Notes: generated by a model from the sequence alone, not told the origin. Shown: positions 37,469 through 46,934, counted from the first letter of the stretch. The stretch: 64,000 nucleotides of DNA from Paracoccus marcusii (GCF_028621715.1 NZ_CP117466.1:246001-310000); one strand, 5' to 3'. Translations and numbers: made by a program.

Positions 37469-38029
37469 ATGTTCCCCCGCCTTGCCATCCTTGCCCTGTT
37501 GACCCTGCCCCTGGCCGCCTGCGACACCCAGGTGATGACCGACCTGCGACGCGGGGTCGGCCTGGACGACGCCGCAGCCCAGCCCGAGGAGCCGACCGGC
37601 CCGCGTCCGCCCGCCGTCTCTCCGCTGGAACAGCCGATCGAGACGGGCACGGTCGGGCGCGTCGTGCCCACCGCGGAACCGGTGACCTATCGCACCACCG
37701 CCTTCGTGGCGGGCGGGAACGAACCGGCCTGGAACGTCGAGGTCAGCGGCGACTCGGCCGTCTATCGCACGGCCGACAACCAGGCCGGGCGCCAGATCCC
37801 GGTGAACCGCCTGGTCTTCAGCCAGGGCGTCGAATACATCGGCGTGCTGGGCGGGCGGCCCTTCGTGCTGAACCTGCGGGCGGCGAAATGCAAGGACAGC
37901 ATGGTCGACGAGACCTATCCGCTGACCGCACGCCTGACTGTGAACGGTCAGACCCAGCCCGGCTGTGCACAGCCCGCTGCCCCGGCCGCACCCGCCACAG
38001 CCGAGGCCGCACCGGCCGCCGCCGGTTGA
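37469..38029 (+). CDS. Putative lipoprotein of the envelope locus
   Basis: This 186-residue product has a lipoprotein signal peptide (MFPRLAILALLTLPLAAC, lipidated Cys18). The mature part has a disordered Pro-rich start, then a small domain from about residue 72 (FVAGGNEPAWNVEVSGD) that resembles COG3650-type outer-membrane or heat-shock-related lipoprotein domains, and an Ala/Pro-rich tail. It lies 112 bases before yjbH and may be co-transcribed. Role unknown; the domain resemblance is tentative. Confidence 0.75.
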   Translation: MFPRLAILALLTLPLAACDTQVMTDLRRGVGLDDAAAQPEEPTGPRPPAVSPLEQPIETGTVGRVVPTAEPVTYRTTAFVAGGNEPAWNVEVSGDSAVYRTADNQAGRQIPVNRLVFSQGVEYIGVLGGRPFVLNLRAAKCKDSMVDETYPLTARLTVNGQTQPGCAQPAAPAAPATAEAAPAAAG

Positions 38030-38141
38030 CGCGCGCGCACGGCTCACGCATTCGTGTGTCGATCCGTGCCGCAAAGCCTGCCACTGCGCCTGACGATCCT
38101 GCCCTGCCCGCCCTGATCCTGCCGCCGAAAGGAAGCCGCCG

Positions 38142-40328
38142 ATGCGCCGCTCGCGACTGACCCGCCAGCTGATGGCCACCACCCTGCCCCTGGCCCTGAT
38201 CGTGGGGTCGGGCGTCGGCGTCGCGACCGCCGACCCGATGCTGGGGCGCAACATGTCGACCTATGGCCTGCCCGGCGGCATCGACACGCCCACGGCCGAG
38301 ACGATGCCCGACGGCAGCCTGGGCGCGACGCTGTCGCTGTCCGACTATGCCCGGCGCGGCAACGTCTTCTTCCAGGCGCTGCCGGGGCTGACGACGGTCC
38401 TGCGCTATGGTCGCGTCGACGGGATCGAGGATTACCGGCAGGAGGGGTTCATCTCGGACCGCTCGCTGGACCTGCGCTATCAGATCGTGGACGAGGACGG
38501 CTGGCGCCCCGCGGTGGCCGTCGGCCTCCAGGATTTCCTGGGCACCGGCGTCTATTCGGGTGAATACATCGTTGCGACGCGCAACGTGACGCCGACGGTG
38601 CGCGCATCGGTCGGCCTGGGCTGGGGCACGCTGGCGGGCAAGCCGCGCATCATCGACGTCGGCGACGAGGGCGGGACGCCCAATGTCGAGGACTGGTTCA
38701 CCGGCGGGGCCAAGCCCTTCGCCTCGGTCAGCTGGCAGGTCAACGACCGCCTGAACCTGGTCGCGGAATACTCCAACGACATCTATCGCGCCCGCTACAG
38801 CGACGGCAACGAATACCAGCAGGGCGACGAGCCGGGCAGCAACATCAACCTTGCCGCCAACTACCGCTTTGGCCGCAACTACGAGGCCGGGCTCTATACC
38901 ATCGGCGGAGAGACGATCGGCGCCCAGTTCACCATCGCGCTGAACCCGCGCGACGCCACCTATCCGTCGGGCCTGGAAAGCGCGCCGGCCCCGGTGCGTC
39001 CGCGGCCGGCGCCCGCGCAGGACCCCGAGGGCTGGTCGGGCAGCTGGTCGCAGGACCCGACCGCCCAGCCCGCCATCCAGAAGGCCCTGGGCGACGGCAT
39101 GGCCGACGAGGGGATGCTGCTGGAAAGCATGGCCCTGGCGCCGACCCGCGCCGAGGTCCGCCTCCGCAACCAGCGCTATATCAACCAGGCCGAGGCCGTG
39201 GGCCGCACCGCGCGCCTGATGACCCGCGCACTGCCCCCGTCGGTCGAGACCTTCGTGATCACCTCGACCAGCGACGGGATGCCGACCTCGTCGGTGACCC
39301 TGCGCCGCAGCGATGTCGAGCGGCTGGAGAACACCGAGGCCGGGCAGATCGCCGCCGCATCCACCCTGTCGGACGCCGCACCGGGCGCGCCGGGGCTGGT
39401 GGCCAGCCAGGGCCTCTATCCGCGGTTCCGATGGTCGGTGAAGCCCTATCTGGACCTGGGCATCTTCAGCGCCGAGGACGGGCTGACCCACGAGGTCGGC
39501 GCCGAGGCGCGTGCCAGCTATGAGCTGATGCCCGGCCTGATCGCCACCGGCGCCCTGCGCCAGCGCGCCTTCGGCGACATCGGTCAGCGCGGACCGGGCA
39601 TTCCGGGCCAGCGGGGCGAATATTACAGCCCCGACGAGTATGAATCGAACCCCGCCCTGGAAACCACGCCGCAGGGCGTGCCGCGGGTGCGGTCCGACAC
39701 ACGGATGTACACGGGCAATTCCAGCCCGGTGATCCCGGAACTGACGCTGGCCTGGTACGCCAAGCCGTCGGACGCGATCTATACTCGCGTGACCGTGGGC
39801 CTGCTGGAACGCGCCTATGGCGGCGTCTCGGCCGAGGCGCTGTGGAAGCCCGCCAATTCACCCCTGGGCTTTGGCGCCGAGATCAACCGCGTCCGCAAGC
39901 GCGACTTCGACCAGCTGTTCGACTTCCGCGACTATGAGGTCACGACCGGCCATGTCTCGGCATACTATGAGTTCACGCAAGGCTTCACCGCCCAGCTGGA
40001 TGTCGGCCAGTACCTGGCGGGAGACGTCGGTGCCACCGTGACCCTGGCGCGCGAGTTCGCGAACGGATGGCAGATCGGCGCCTATGCCACCAAGACCGAC
40101 CTGTCGGCCGAGGAGTTCGGCGAGGGCAGCTTCGACAAGGGCGTGACCCTGTCGATCCCGCTTGGCTGGGCCACGGGCCAGGCAAGCCGCGACCGCGTGT
40201 CGACCAACATCCGCTCGCTGTCGCGCGACGGCGGATCGCGGGTCAATGTCAACGGACGCCTGTACGACCGTGTTCGCGAAAGCCACACCGTCGATCTTTA
40301 CGAAGGCTGGGGGAGGTTCTGGCGATGA
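38142..40328 (+). CDS. yjbH: YjbH/GfcD-type exopolysaccharide outer-membrane protein
   Basis: This 728-residue protein has a signal peptide (about 30 residues, with LALIVGSGVGVATA) and the YjbH fold: an N-terminal domain that opens GLPGGIDTPTAETMPDGSL and two beta-rich halves typical of the outer-membrane-spanning YjbH family, close to the 700-residue E. coli protein. YjbH/GfcD proteins act in export or assembly of exopolysaccharide or group 4 capsule. Its stop overlaps the yjbF start (ATGA). Confidence 0.92.
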   Translation: MRRSRLTRQLMATTLPLALIVGSGVGVATADPMLGRNMSTYGLPGGIDTPTAETMPDGSLGATLSLSDYARRGNVFFQALPGLTTVLRYGRVDGIEDYRQEGFISDRSLDLRYQIVDEDGWRPAVAVGLQDFLGTGVYSGEYIVATRNVTPTVRASVGLGWGTLAGKPRIIDVGDEGGTPNVEDWFTGGAKPFASVSWQVNDRLNLVAEYSNDIYRARYSDGNEYQQGDEPGSNINLAANYRFGRNYEAGLYTIGGETIGAQFTIALNPRDATYPSGLESAPAPVRPRPAPAQDPEGWSGSWSQDPTAQPAIQKALGDGMADEGMLLESMALAPTRAEVRLRNQRYINQAEAVGRTARLMTRALPPSVETFVITSTSDGMPTSSVTLRRSDVERLENTEAGQIAAASTLSDAAPGAPGLVASQGLYPRFRWSVKPYLDLGIFSAEDGLTHEVGAEARASYELMPGLIATGALRQRAFGDIGQRGPGIPGQRGEYYSPDEYESNPALETTPQGVPRVRSDTRMYTGNSSPVIPELTLAWYAKPSDAIYTRVTVGLLERAYGGVSAEALWKPANSPLGFGAEINRVRKRDFDQLFDFRDYEVTTGHVSAYYEFTQGFTAQLDVGQYLAGDVGATVTLAREFANGWQIGAYATKTDLSAEEFGEGSFDKGVTLSIPLGWATGQASRDRVSTNIRSLSRDGGSRVNVNGRLYDRVRESHTVDLYEGWGRFWR

Positions 40329-40987
40329 GCAGAGCGATGCAGACGCGCGCAATCCTGGCCGGTGTGGCCCTGGCCGCCCTGTCGGCCTGCGGCAATACCG
40401 GCGCGGACGAGGCCGGGGCCAGCCCGCTGTCGGTTCTGGCCCAGACCGCGACCCAGGCCATCACGGCCCGCGGGGCGGCCCAGCCGGCGCAACCCGCCCG
40501 CAACCCCCAGCAGGCCGCGGCCGAGGCGTTGCGCGTCAATCCCGGTCCGCTGATCCAGGCGACGTTCGAAAGCCCTGCCCGCACGCAGGTCCTGGCGCTG
40601 ACGGGGACGAACGGCGCCATGCGCACCTACATGACTCCCGACGAACAGGCGGTGATCCTGCGCGGCGGCATGCTGATCGGCACGCGCGGTCTGGGCCGCG
40701 ACCTGTCGGTGGCGGAACCGGGGACCGAGGCGCTGATCCGGGCAGGCCAGTCCGGCAGTGGCACGCGCGTCATGCGCTATCTGTCGGGCGACGGGCTGGA
40801 ACGGCCGCTGCAGTTTTCCTGCACCACTGCGCCCGGCCCCAACCCCGGCGTGATCCTGGAGACCTGCGAAGGGCATGGCGCGACCTTCCAGAACAACTAT
40901 CTGGTCCAGAACGGGCAGATCCCCGTATCGCGCCAATGGATCGGGCCGGCCATGGGCTATGTGACCATCCAGACCCTGCGTCCCTGA
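40325..40987 (+). CDS. yjbF: YjbF/GfcB-type lipoprotein
   Basis: This 220-residue lipoprotein (lipobox LSAC, lipidated Cys22) has a YjbF domain (about residues 80-215) with RTYMTPDEQAVILRGGMLIG and a terminal GYVTIQTLRP. YjbF and YjbH are the conserved core of yjbEFGH exopolysaccharide operons. YjbG, which would lie between them in E. coli, is absent here. The start overlaps the yjbH stop. The gene is followed by a canonical terminator 24 bases on. Confidence 0.9.
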   Translation: MSRAMQTRAILAGVALAALSACGNTGADEAGASPLSVLAQTATQAITARGAAQPAQPARNPQQAAAEALRVNPGPLIQATFESPARTQVLALTGTNGAMRTYMTPDEQAVILRGGMLIGTRGLGRDLSVAEPGTEALIRAGQSGSGTRVMRYLSGDGLERPLQFSCTTAPGPNPGVILETCEGHGATFQNNYLVQNGQIPVSRQWIGPAMGYVTIQTLRP

Positions 40988-41010
40988 CAGGCAACACCGG
41001 AACGGAAAGA

Positions 41011-41036
41011 CCGGCCCTTTGCGGGGCCGGTTTTTT
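41011..41036 (+). terminator. Intrinsic terminator after yjbF
   Basis: A perfect seven-base GC stem (41011-41017 with 41024-41030) and a six-base loop is followed by six T residues, a canonical rho-independent terminator. Confidence 0.92.
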
Positions 41037-41075
41037 CATGCGCGGGTGCCATGGCGGGCAGGCCTGCGGACAAAG

Positions 41076-41103
41076 AAAAAGGGGCTGGCCAAAGGCCAGC
41101 CCC
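41076..41103 (-). terminator. Intrinsic terminator after the small envelope protein gene
   Basis: Read on the minus strand, a perfect ten-base stem (41094-41103 with 41081-41090) with an AAA/TTT loop is followed by a five-U tract (41076-41080). It terminates the small gene encoded at 41140-41343. Confidence 0.9.
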
Positions 41104-41139
41104 TTGTGGCTCGGACCGTGCGAACGATCCGATCCGATA

Positions 41140-41343
41140 TCAGCTGTCGTCGTCGTCCGAAGCGACTGCGGCGATGACGCCCAGCAGCAGCAGGGCGGGG
41201 ACGACCAGGCCAGCGTTCGAGGAAGCGGGCTGCTCCTCGACGATGACGGGCTCGACTTCCACGACGGGGGCGACATAGCCACCGGCCAGAGCCGAGGTTG
41301 CGGTCAGGCCGAGAGCGGCCGCGAAAGTAGCGAATTTGGTCAT
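41140..41343 (-). CDS. Small exported protein with C-terminal hydrophobic helix (GfcA/YjbE-like plan)
   Basis: The 67-residue product has a signal peptide (MTKFATFAAALGLTATSALA), an acidic Val/Glu/Pro-rich spacer, a hydrophobic helix (GLVVPALLLLGVIAAVA) and a terminal SDDDDS. The second of two ATG codons (41343, not 41349) is chosen because GGAG lies seven bases before it. It has its own terminator. The plan (signal peptide, small spacer, hydrophobic Val/Ala helix, charged or polar end) matches E. coli YjbE and GfcA, which accompany YjbFGH/GfcBCD. It is convergent with yjbHF. Homology is not proven, only architecture. Confidence 0.7.
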   Translation of the reverse strand: MTKFATFAAALGLTATSALAGGYVAPVVEVEPVIVEEQPASSNAGLVVPALLLLGVIAAVASDDDDS

Positions 41344-41541
41344 GATCATGCTCCGTTTCGATTGACGGCTGCCATTTCTGGCAACATCGAGGCGACAGTT
41401 ACACAAACCCGAACAGTTGAAAAGCAGCATTGAATTGATTCCCCCGTGGGCTTGCAACCACTGTTGCATATTGGCCAACACCTGTTTCGGCACTTGGTTC
41501 CGGCCCCCGCAAACCCCCGGAAAAACTGTGACAATTCGGCA

Positions 41542-42324
41542 CTATGCCCGGCGAAGTGCCTGTGAGACGACGAAAAAGATCGCCGCCGCGGTCACGATCG
41601 AGGGACCCGCCGGCGTGTCGAGTCGCAAACTGGCCCACAACCCCAGGATGACGGATGCGGCGGCGATCAGGGCGGCGCCGGCGGCCATCCGCTCGGGGGT
41701 CCGGGCCCATGTGCGGGCCGCCGCCGCCGGCACGATCAGCATCGCCGAGATGAGGAGCGAGCCCACCACTCGAATCGCCAGCGCGACCACCACGGCCAGC
41801 GCCAGCGACAGGACCAGGCGCTCGACCCGCGGGTCGATCCCCGCGGCCATGGCCAGCTCCTCGTTCAGGCTGCTGGTCACAAGCCGTTGCCAACGCAGGG
41901 CCAGGACCGCCAGAACCAGCGCCGCGCCCGTCCAGATCAAAACCAGGTCGGCACGGCCCACCGCCAGGATGTCGCCGAACAGATAGCTGGACAGATCGGA
42001 CCGCGCGGCAGGCACGAAGCTGATCGCGACCAGGCCCACGGCCAGCGCGGAATGCGACAGCACGCCCAGGATCGTGTCCATCGCCTGCCCCCGCGTCACC
42101 AGCGCCGACACGAGGCAGGCCATCGCCACCGCAACCGCAAGTGTCCCGGCATAGATCGACACCTCGAAGGCCAGCGCCATCGCGACGCCCAGGATGGCGG
42201 CATGGGCGGTCGAATCGCCGAAATAGGCCATCCGCCGCCAGACCACGAAACTGCCCAGCGGTCCCGCCACCAGGGCCAGCCCCAACCCCGCCAGAACGGC
42301 GCGCATGAAGAAATCGTCAAGCAT
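41542..42324 (-). CDS. znuB: Zinc ABC transporter permease ZnuB
   Basis: This 260-residue inner-membrane protein has eight or so helices of the ABC-3 family. It starts MLDDFFMRAVLAGLGLALVAGPLGSFVV and includes the STAHAAILGVAM and LFGDILAVGR segments characteristic of ZnuB. It forms the channel for zinc import with the ATPase encoded six bases upstream. Confidence 0.94.
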   Translation of the reverse strand: MLDDFFMRAVLAGLGLALVAGPLGSFVVWRRMAYFGDSTAHAAILGVAMALAFEVSIYAGTLAVAVAMACLVSALVTRGQAMDTILGVLSHSALAVGLVAISFVPAARSDLSSYLFGDILAVGRADLVLIWTGAALVLAVLALRWQRLVTSSLNEELAMAAGIDPRVERLVLSLALAVVVALAIRVVGSLLISAMLIVPAAAARTWARTPERMAAGAALIAAASVILGLWASLRLDTPAGPSIVTAAAIFFVVSQALRRA

Positions 42325-42330
42325 CGGTGG

Positions 42331-43110
42331 TCACCCCTGCGCCCGGTCGGCGTGGTCATGGCCGCATCCCGGCCCGTGGACATGCGGCGTCAGGTCGTGG
42401 TCGTGGTCGTGGCGGTGCTGGTACAGCGCCAGCGTGCCCTCGGCCCCGGCGCCGAACAGGGCGCGGTATTCGGGGGCGGTGCTGACATGCTGGGGCGTGC
42501 CCTCGCAGCAGACATGCCCGTTCAGGCAGACCACCCGGTCCGACGACCGCATGACCACCAGCAGATCGTGGCTGACCATCAGCACGGCCGCGCCGGTCTG
42601 CCGGCGCACCTCCTCGATCAGCTGATAGAAGGCCACGATGCCCGGCTGATCCAGCCCCTGCGTGGGTTCGTCCAGGACCAGCAGATGCGGGTCCGCCAGC
42701 AAGGCCCGCGCCAGCAGCACCCGCTGGAACTGGCCGCCCGACAGCTGGGTCAGTTGCCGCGCACCAAGGCCCGGAACGCCGGTGCGGACCAGAGCATCCT
42801 CGGCCTGGTCGTCGGACACGCGCACGGGCAGCGACAGGAACCGGCGCACGGTCATCGGAATTGCCGTGTCCAGCTGAACCCGCTGCGGGACATAGCCGAT
42901 GCGCAGCCCCTGCCGGCGCGTCACCGCGCCCGAGGCCAGCGGCATGTGCCCCAGCAGCGCCCGGATCAGCGACGACTTGCCCGACCCGTTCGGGCCGACG
43001 ACGGTCACGATCTCGGCGGGGCGGATGCGGAAATCGACCTGCGCCAGCACCGGTTCGGTCGTGCCGGGGCGATGGATCGTCAGCGCACGGGATTCGATCA
43101 GCGGGGTCAT
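42331..43110 (-). CDS. znuC: Zinc ABC transporter ATP-binding protein ZnuC, histidine-rich tail
   Basis: This 259-residue ATPase has Walker A (GPNGSGKSSLIRA), the signature LSGGQFQR, Walker B (LLVLDEPTQGLD) and the H-loop (VSHDL). The last 30 residues are histidine-rich (HRHDHDHDLTPHVHGPGCGHD), which may hold zinc. The ATG overlaps the zur stop by four bases. It is part of the zur-znuC-znuB unit, divergent from znuA. Confidence 0.94.
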   Translation of the reverse strand: MTPLIESRALTIHRPGTTEPVLAQVDFRIRPAEIVTVVGPNGSGKSSLIRALLGHMPLASGAVTRRQGLRIGYVPQRVQLDTAIPMTVRRFLSLPVRVSDDQAEDALVRTGVPGLGARQLTQLSGGQFQRVLLARALLADPHLLVLDEPTQGLDQPGIVAFYQLIEEVRRQTGAAVLMVSHDLLVVMRSSDRVVCLNGHVCCEGTPQHVSTAPEYRALFGAGAEGTLALYQHRHDHDHDLTPHVHGPGCGHDHADRAQG

Positions 43111-43613
43111 GCGACGCCTTCGGCGGCACAGGTGGCGCAGAGGCCCAGCGCCTCGATCGTGGCGCGTTCGACGCGGAACCCGCCCTGGGCCGCGACCGCG
43201 GTCAGCGCATCGCGGATCGGGGCGGCGGCGGCCTCTGCGACCTTGTCGCAACTGCGGCAGATCAGGAAGGCCGGATGATGGTCGTGCCCCGGGTGCAGGC
43301 AGGCCGCAAAGGCGTTCAGCCGCTGCAGGCGGTGGGCCAGCCCGTGCGTGACCAGAAACTCCAGCGCGCGATAGGCGACGGGGGGCTGGCGGCCGAACCC
43401 TTCGGTCGCCAGGCGGTCCAGCACCTCATAGGCGCCCATCGCGCGGTGGCTCTCCAGCAGGATCTCCAGCGTGCGGCGGCGGACGGGGGTCAGGCGCGCG
43501 CCCTGCTCGGCCAGCCGGGCCGCAGCCTCGTCCAGCGCACGGTGCGCGCATTCGCGGTGGTCATGCGGCGCAAAGGTCGCGGCGATGACATGGTCGTGGT
43601 CGTGGTCTGGCAC
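43107..43613 (-). CDS. zur: Zinc uptake regulator Zur (Fur family)
   Basis: This 168-residue Fur-family repressor has a winged helix (ARLTPVRRRTLEILLESH; PPVAYRALEFLVTHGL), the metal site region HPGHDHHPAFLICRSCDKVAE, and CxxC pairs for structural zinc (CRSC and CATC). A histidine-rich N-terminus (MPDHDHDH) is unusual. It heads the znuCB operon and faces znuA across a Zur-type palindrome, so it should repress both when zinc is plentiful. Confidence 0.94.
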   Translation of the reverse strand: MPDHDHDHVIAATFAPHDHRECAHRALDEAAARLAEQGARLTPVRRRTLEILLESHRAMGAYEVLDRLATEGFGRQPPVAYRALEFLVTHGLAHRLQRLNAFAACLHPGHDHHPAFLICRSCDKVAEAAAAPIRDALTAVAAQGGFRVERATIEALGLCATCAAEGVA

Positions 43614-43662
43614 GGGGGTCCTTCACGCAGCGATGCGTTACTTTATTACAATGCGGTTGACT

Positions 43663-43677
43663 TGTTACCCTGTAACA
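43663..43677. promoter_or_regulatory. Zur operator between zur and znuA
   Basis: TGTTACCCTGTAACA is a perfect 6-3-6 inverted repeat in the divergent zur/znuA region, similar to alphaproteobacterial Zur boxes. A weaker related copy (CGTTACTTTATTACA) lies at 43636-43650, spaced 27 bases. The pair fits dual control of the divergent promoters; binding is inferred. Confidence 0.75.
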
Positions 43678-43725
43678 CACAGAACCCTGCCATCGCAACA
43701 AACCCGCCCTGTAAAGGAGATCCCG

Positions 43726-44811
<1,086 letters not shown>

Positions 44812-44821
44812 TCGCACGTCC

Positions 44822-44842
44822 GGGCCGCCTTCGCGGCGGTCC
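44822..44842 (+). terminator. Hairpin after znuA
   Basis: An eight-base stem with one G-U pair (44822-44829 and 44835-44842) with a five-base loop follows the znuA stop by ten bases. No U-tract is present, so efficiency is uncertain. Confidence 0.5.
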
Positions 44843-44898
44843 AGACCACCTGTCAGCGGATCGAAATCTGATCGTGAAGAATCCTGACTATTTTACTT

Positions 44899-44922
44899 TG
44901 ACAAACCTGAACGAATTTGTCA
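44899..44922. promoter_or_regulatory. Candidate iron-responsive operator upstream of hemP
   Basis: TGACAAA at 44899-44905 and its perfect complement TTTGTCA at 44916-44922 form an inverted repeat with a ten-base spacer, ending 40 bases before the hemP start in an AT-rich stretch. The position suits an iron regulator such as Irr, RirA or IscR; which one binds cannot be told from this sequence alone. Confidence 0.5.
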
Positions 44923-44961
44923 GCATTGGGGCATCATCACTGTCCCAGCATGAGGCTGACC

Positions 44962-45138
44962 ATGACCGCAACGCGCCCCGCCGATTTCACCCGTCCCGGC
45001 ACCGCCATCCTGGCCCGGATGCCGCAGCATGACGCCACCGCCCTCACGCAGGGCGGCAACCAGGCGCTGATCGTCCTGGACGAGCAGGTCTATCAGTTGC
45101 GGATCACCCGCGCGGGCAAGCTGATCCTGACGAAATAA
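44962..45138 (+). CDS. hemP: Hemin uptake protein HemP
   Basis: This 58-residue protein ends with the HemP signature VYQLRITRAGKLILTK. HemP family proteins are small cytoplasmic factors that promote expression of heme receptor genes in several proteobacteria. ATG codons at 44950 and 44962 are both possible; GAGG eight bases before the second favours it. It lies alone, with no heme receptor gene beside it in the window, but with an operator-like inverted repeat upstream. Confidence 0.85.
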   Translation: MTATRPADFTRPGTAILARMPQHDATALTQGGNQALIVLDEQVYQLRITRAGKLILTK

Positions 45139-45154
45139 TCGACCGACCTTGGCA

Positions 45155-45182
45155 AAAGGGCCGCCCTACGGGGCGGCCCTTT
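45155..45182. terminator. Bidirectional terminator between hemP and rluB
   Basis: A perfect 12-base stem (45155-45166 with 45171-45182) with the loop TACG, flanked by A-rich and T-rich arms, serves both converging genes. Confidence 0.92.
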
Positions 45183-45203
45183 CGTCATGCGTGCTGTCGC
45201 CTG

Positions 45204-46934
45204 TCAGCCGCGGGGCTTGCCGCCGGGGCGGCCACCACCCTGCGGGCGATCTCCGCGCGGAGCGCCGAACGGCTTGGCCCCGCCCGGCCGCGGCTTGCCC
45301 TGAAACTTGCCGCCCGCATCACCACGCGGACCGCCGAACGGTTTGCGACCCTCGGCCCCTTCGCCACGCGCAGCGCCATAGGGCTTGCGGTCGCCATCGG
45401 CACGGGGTTTGCCGAAAGGCTTGCCCTCAGGGCGCGGACCGCCGAACGGCTTGCGGCCTTCGCCACCTTCGCCGCGCGGTGCGCCATAGGGCTTGCGGTC
45501 GCCATCGGCGCGGGGCTTGCCGAAAGGCTTGCCCTCAGGGCGCGGACCCCCGAGTGGCTTGCGGCCTTCGCCACCCTCGCCGCGCGGTGCGCCATAGGGC
45601 TTGCGGTCGCCATCGGCGCGGGGCTTGCCGAAGGGCTTCCCTTCCGGGCGCGGGCCGCCGAACGGCTTGCGGCCTTCGCCACCTTCGCCGCGCCGTGCGC
45701 CATAGGGCTTGCGGTCGCCATCGGCGCGGGGCTTGCCATCGGGGCGCGGGCCGCCAAAGGGCTTGCGCGCCTCTCCGGGCTTGCCGGCAAAGCGCGCGGG
45801 GCGGGCATCGTCGCCCTGACCGGACATGCGGCCGCCCCCTTCGCCGGGGCCGGATTTCTTCCAGCGCGGCTTGTCGCCTGCGGGCCGGGGGCGGTCGCCG
45901 AAACCGCCAGCCGAATCGTCGCGCGCGCCAAAGCGCGGGCGTGCGCCGTCGGTGCCCGCGGGCTTGGCACCCCAGCTGCGGGCCGGGCGGTCGGACTGAC
46001 CGTCGCGCGGACGGTCGCCAAAGCCGCGGCCGGCGGGCTTGCCGTCAAAGCCCGGCTTGGGGCCGAAGCGGCGCGGGCCGGCATCGCCGCCATCGGACCG
46101 GGCGGCGCGTTCACCGGCGGCCCCGCGGGGGCGCATCTCGCGCGGCTTGTCCTCGACCTCTCCGGTCAGCAGGCCGCCCAGCTGGTCGCGCAGGACCTTG
46201 CGCTTGACCTCGGTCACCTGGTTCTTGTCCATGCCGGTCAGCTTGAACGGACCATAGCCGATGCGGATCAGGCGGTTCACCTGCAGGCCGACATGAGCCA
46301 TCGCGCGGCGGATCTCGCGATTCTTGCCCTCGCGGATACCCACGCTGATCCAGGCGTTCGCGCCCTGCTGGCTGTCCAGCTTGATCTCCATGGGGGCGAA
46401 ATCCTCTCCCTCAATGGTGACGCCGCGGCGCAGCGGGTCGAAGGTCATGTCCGAAGGCGTGCCGTTCACCCGCACCCGGTACCGGCGCAGCCAGCCCGTC
46501 GCTGGCAGCTCCAGCCGCCGCTTCAGCTCTCCGTCGTTCGTCAGCAGCAGCAGACCCTCGGAGTTCAGGTCAAGACGCCCCACGGTCATCACCCGCGGCA
46601 TGTCGCGCGGCAGCGCGTCGAACACGGTCTGGCGGCCCAGTTCGTCGTTTTCCGACGTGATCAGGCCCAGGGGCTTGTAATACAACCACAGCCGCGTCTC
46701 CTGCGGCTCCTCCAGCTTCTTGCCGTCGACGGTGATCCGGTCGGTGGGCAGAACGTCCAGGGCGGGACTGTCGATCTTCTTGCCGTTCACGCTGACACGG
46801 CCCTCGATGATCATCCGCTCGGCCTCGCGCCTGCTGGCGACACCGGCGCGCGCCATCACCTTGGCGATGCGGTCGGCTTCGGTGCGGGGGGCGACCTGGG
46901 GGGCCTTGCGGTCGGGAATCTGATCGTCGGTCAT
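45204..46934 (-). CDS. rluB: 23S rRNA pseudouridine synthase (RluB/RsuA family) with repetitive basic tail
   Basis: This 576-residue enzyme has an N-terminal S4 RNA-binding domain (KVMARAGVASRREAERMI) and the RsuA/RluB catalytic domain with the key aspartate in VGRLDLNSEGLLLLTNDG and the GIREGKNREIRRAM motif, ending near residue 255. The remaining 310 residues are a low-complexity Gly/Arg/Lys/Pro tail with 32-36-residue repeats. The catalytic part likely modifies 23S rRNA. The tail may help RNA binding or ribosome-assembly recruitment, as in basic tails of helicases; that is inference. Confidence 0.93.
   Translation of the reverse strand: MTDDQIPDRKAPQVAPRTEADRIAKVMARAGVASRREAERMIIEGRVSVNGKKIDSPALDVLPTDRITVDGKKLEEPQETRLWLYYKPLGLITSENDELGRQTVFDALPRDMPRVMTVGRLDLNSEGLLLLTNDGELKRRLELPATGWLRRYRVRVNGTPSDMTFDPLRRGVTIEGEDFAPMEIKLDSQQGANAWISVGIREGKNREIRRAMAHVGLQVNRLIRIGYGPFKLTGMDKNQVTEVKRKVLRDQLGGLLTGEVEDKPREMRPRGAAGERAARSDGGDAGPRRFGPKPGFDGKPAGRGFGDRPRDGQSDRPARSWGAKPAGTDGARPRFGARDDSAGGFGDRPRPAGDKPRWKKSGPGEGGGRMSGQGDDARPARFAGKPGEARKPFGGPRPDGKPRADGDRKPYGARRGEGGEGRKPFGGPRPEGKPFGKPRADGDRKPYGAPRGEGGEGRKPLGGPRPEGKPFGKPRADGDRKPYGAPRGEGGEGRKPFGGPRPEGKPFGKPRADGDRKPYGAARGEGAEGRKPFGGPRGDAGGKFQGKPRPGGAKPFGAPRGDRPQGGGRPGGKPRG
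45325..45760 (-). repeat. 108-base tandem repeat in the rluB tail
   Basis: Four units begin with the same cgcgg(a/g)cc-cc motif on the plus strand at 45325, 45433, 45541 and 45649 (spaced exactly 108 bases), with a fifth start at 45745 after 96 bases. One unit encodes RKPFGGPRPEGKPFGKPRAD plus sixteen more residues ending in GEGGEG. The 12-base shorter unit lacks four residues, so all variants keep the frame. Confidence 0.93.

Noticed and set aside
45325..45760. Regular direct repeats that could look like a CRISPR array
   Set aside because: The 108-base units are coding and contiguous with no unique spacers; they are part of the rluB tail.
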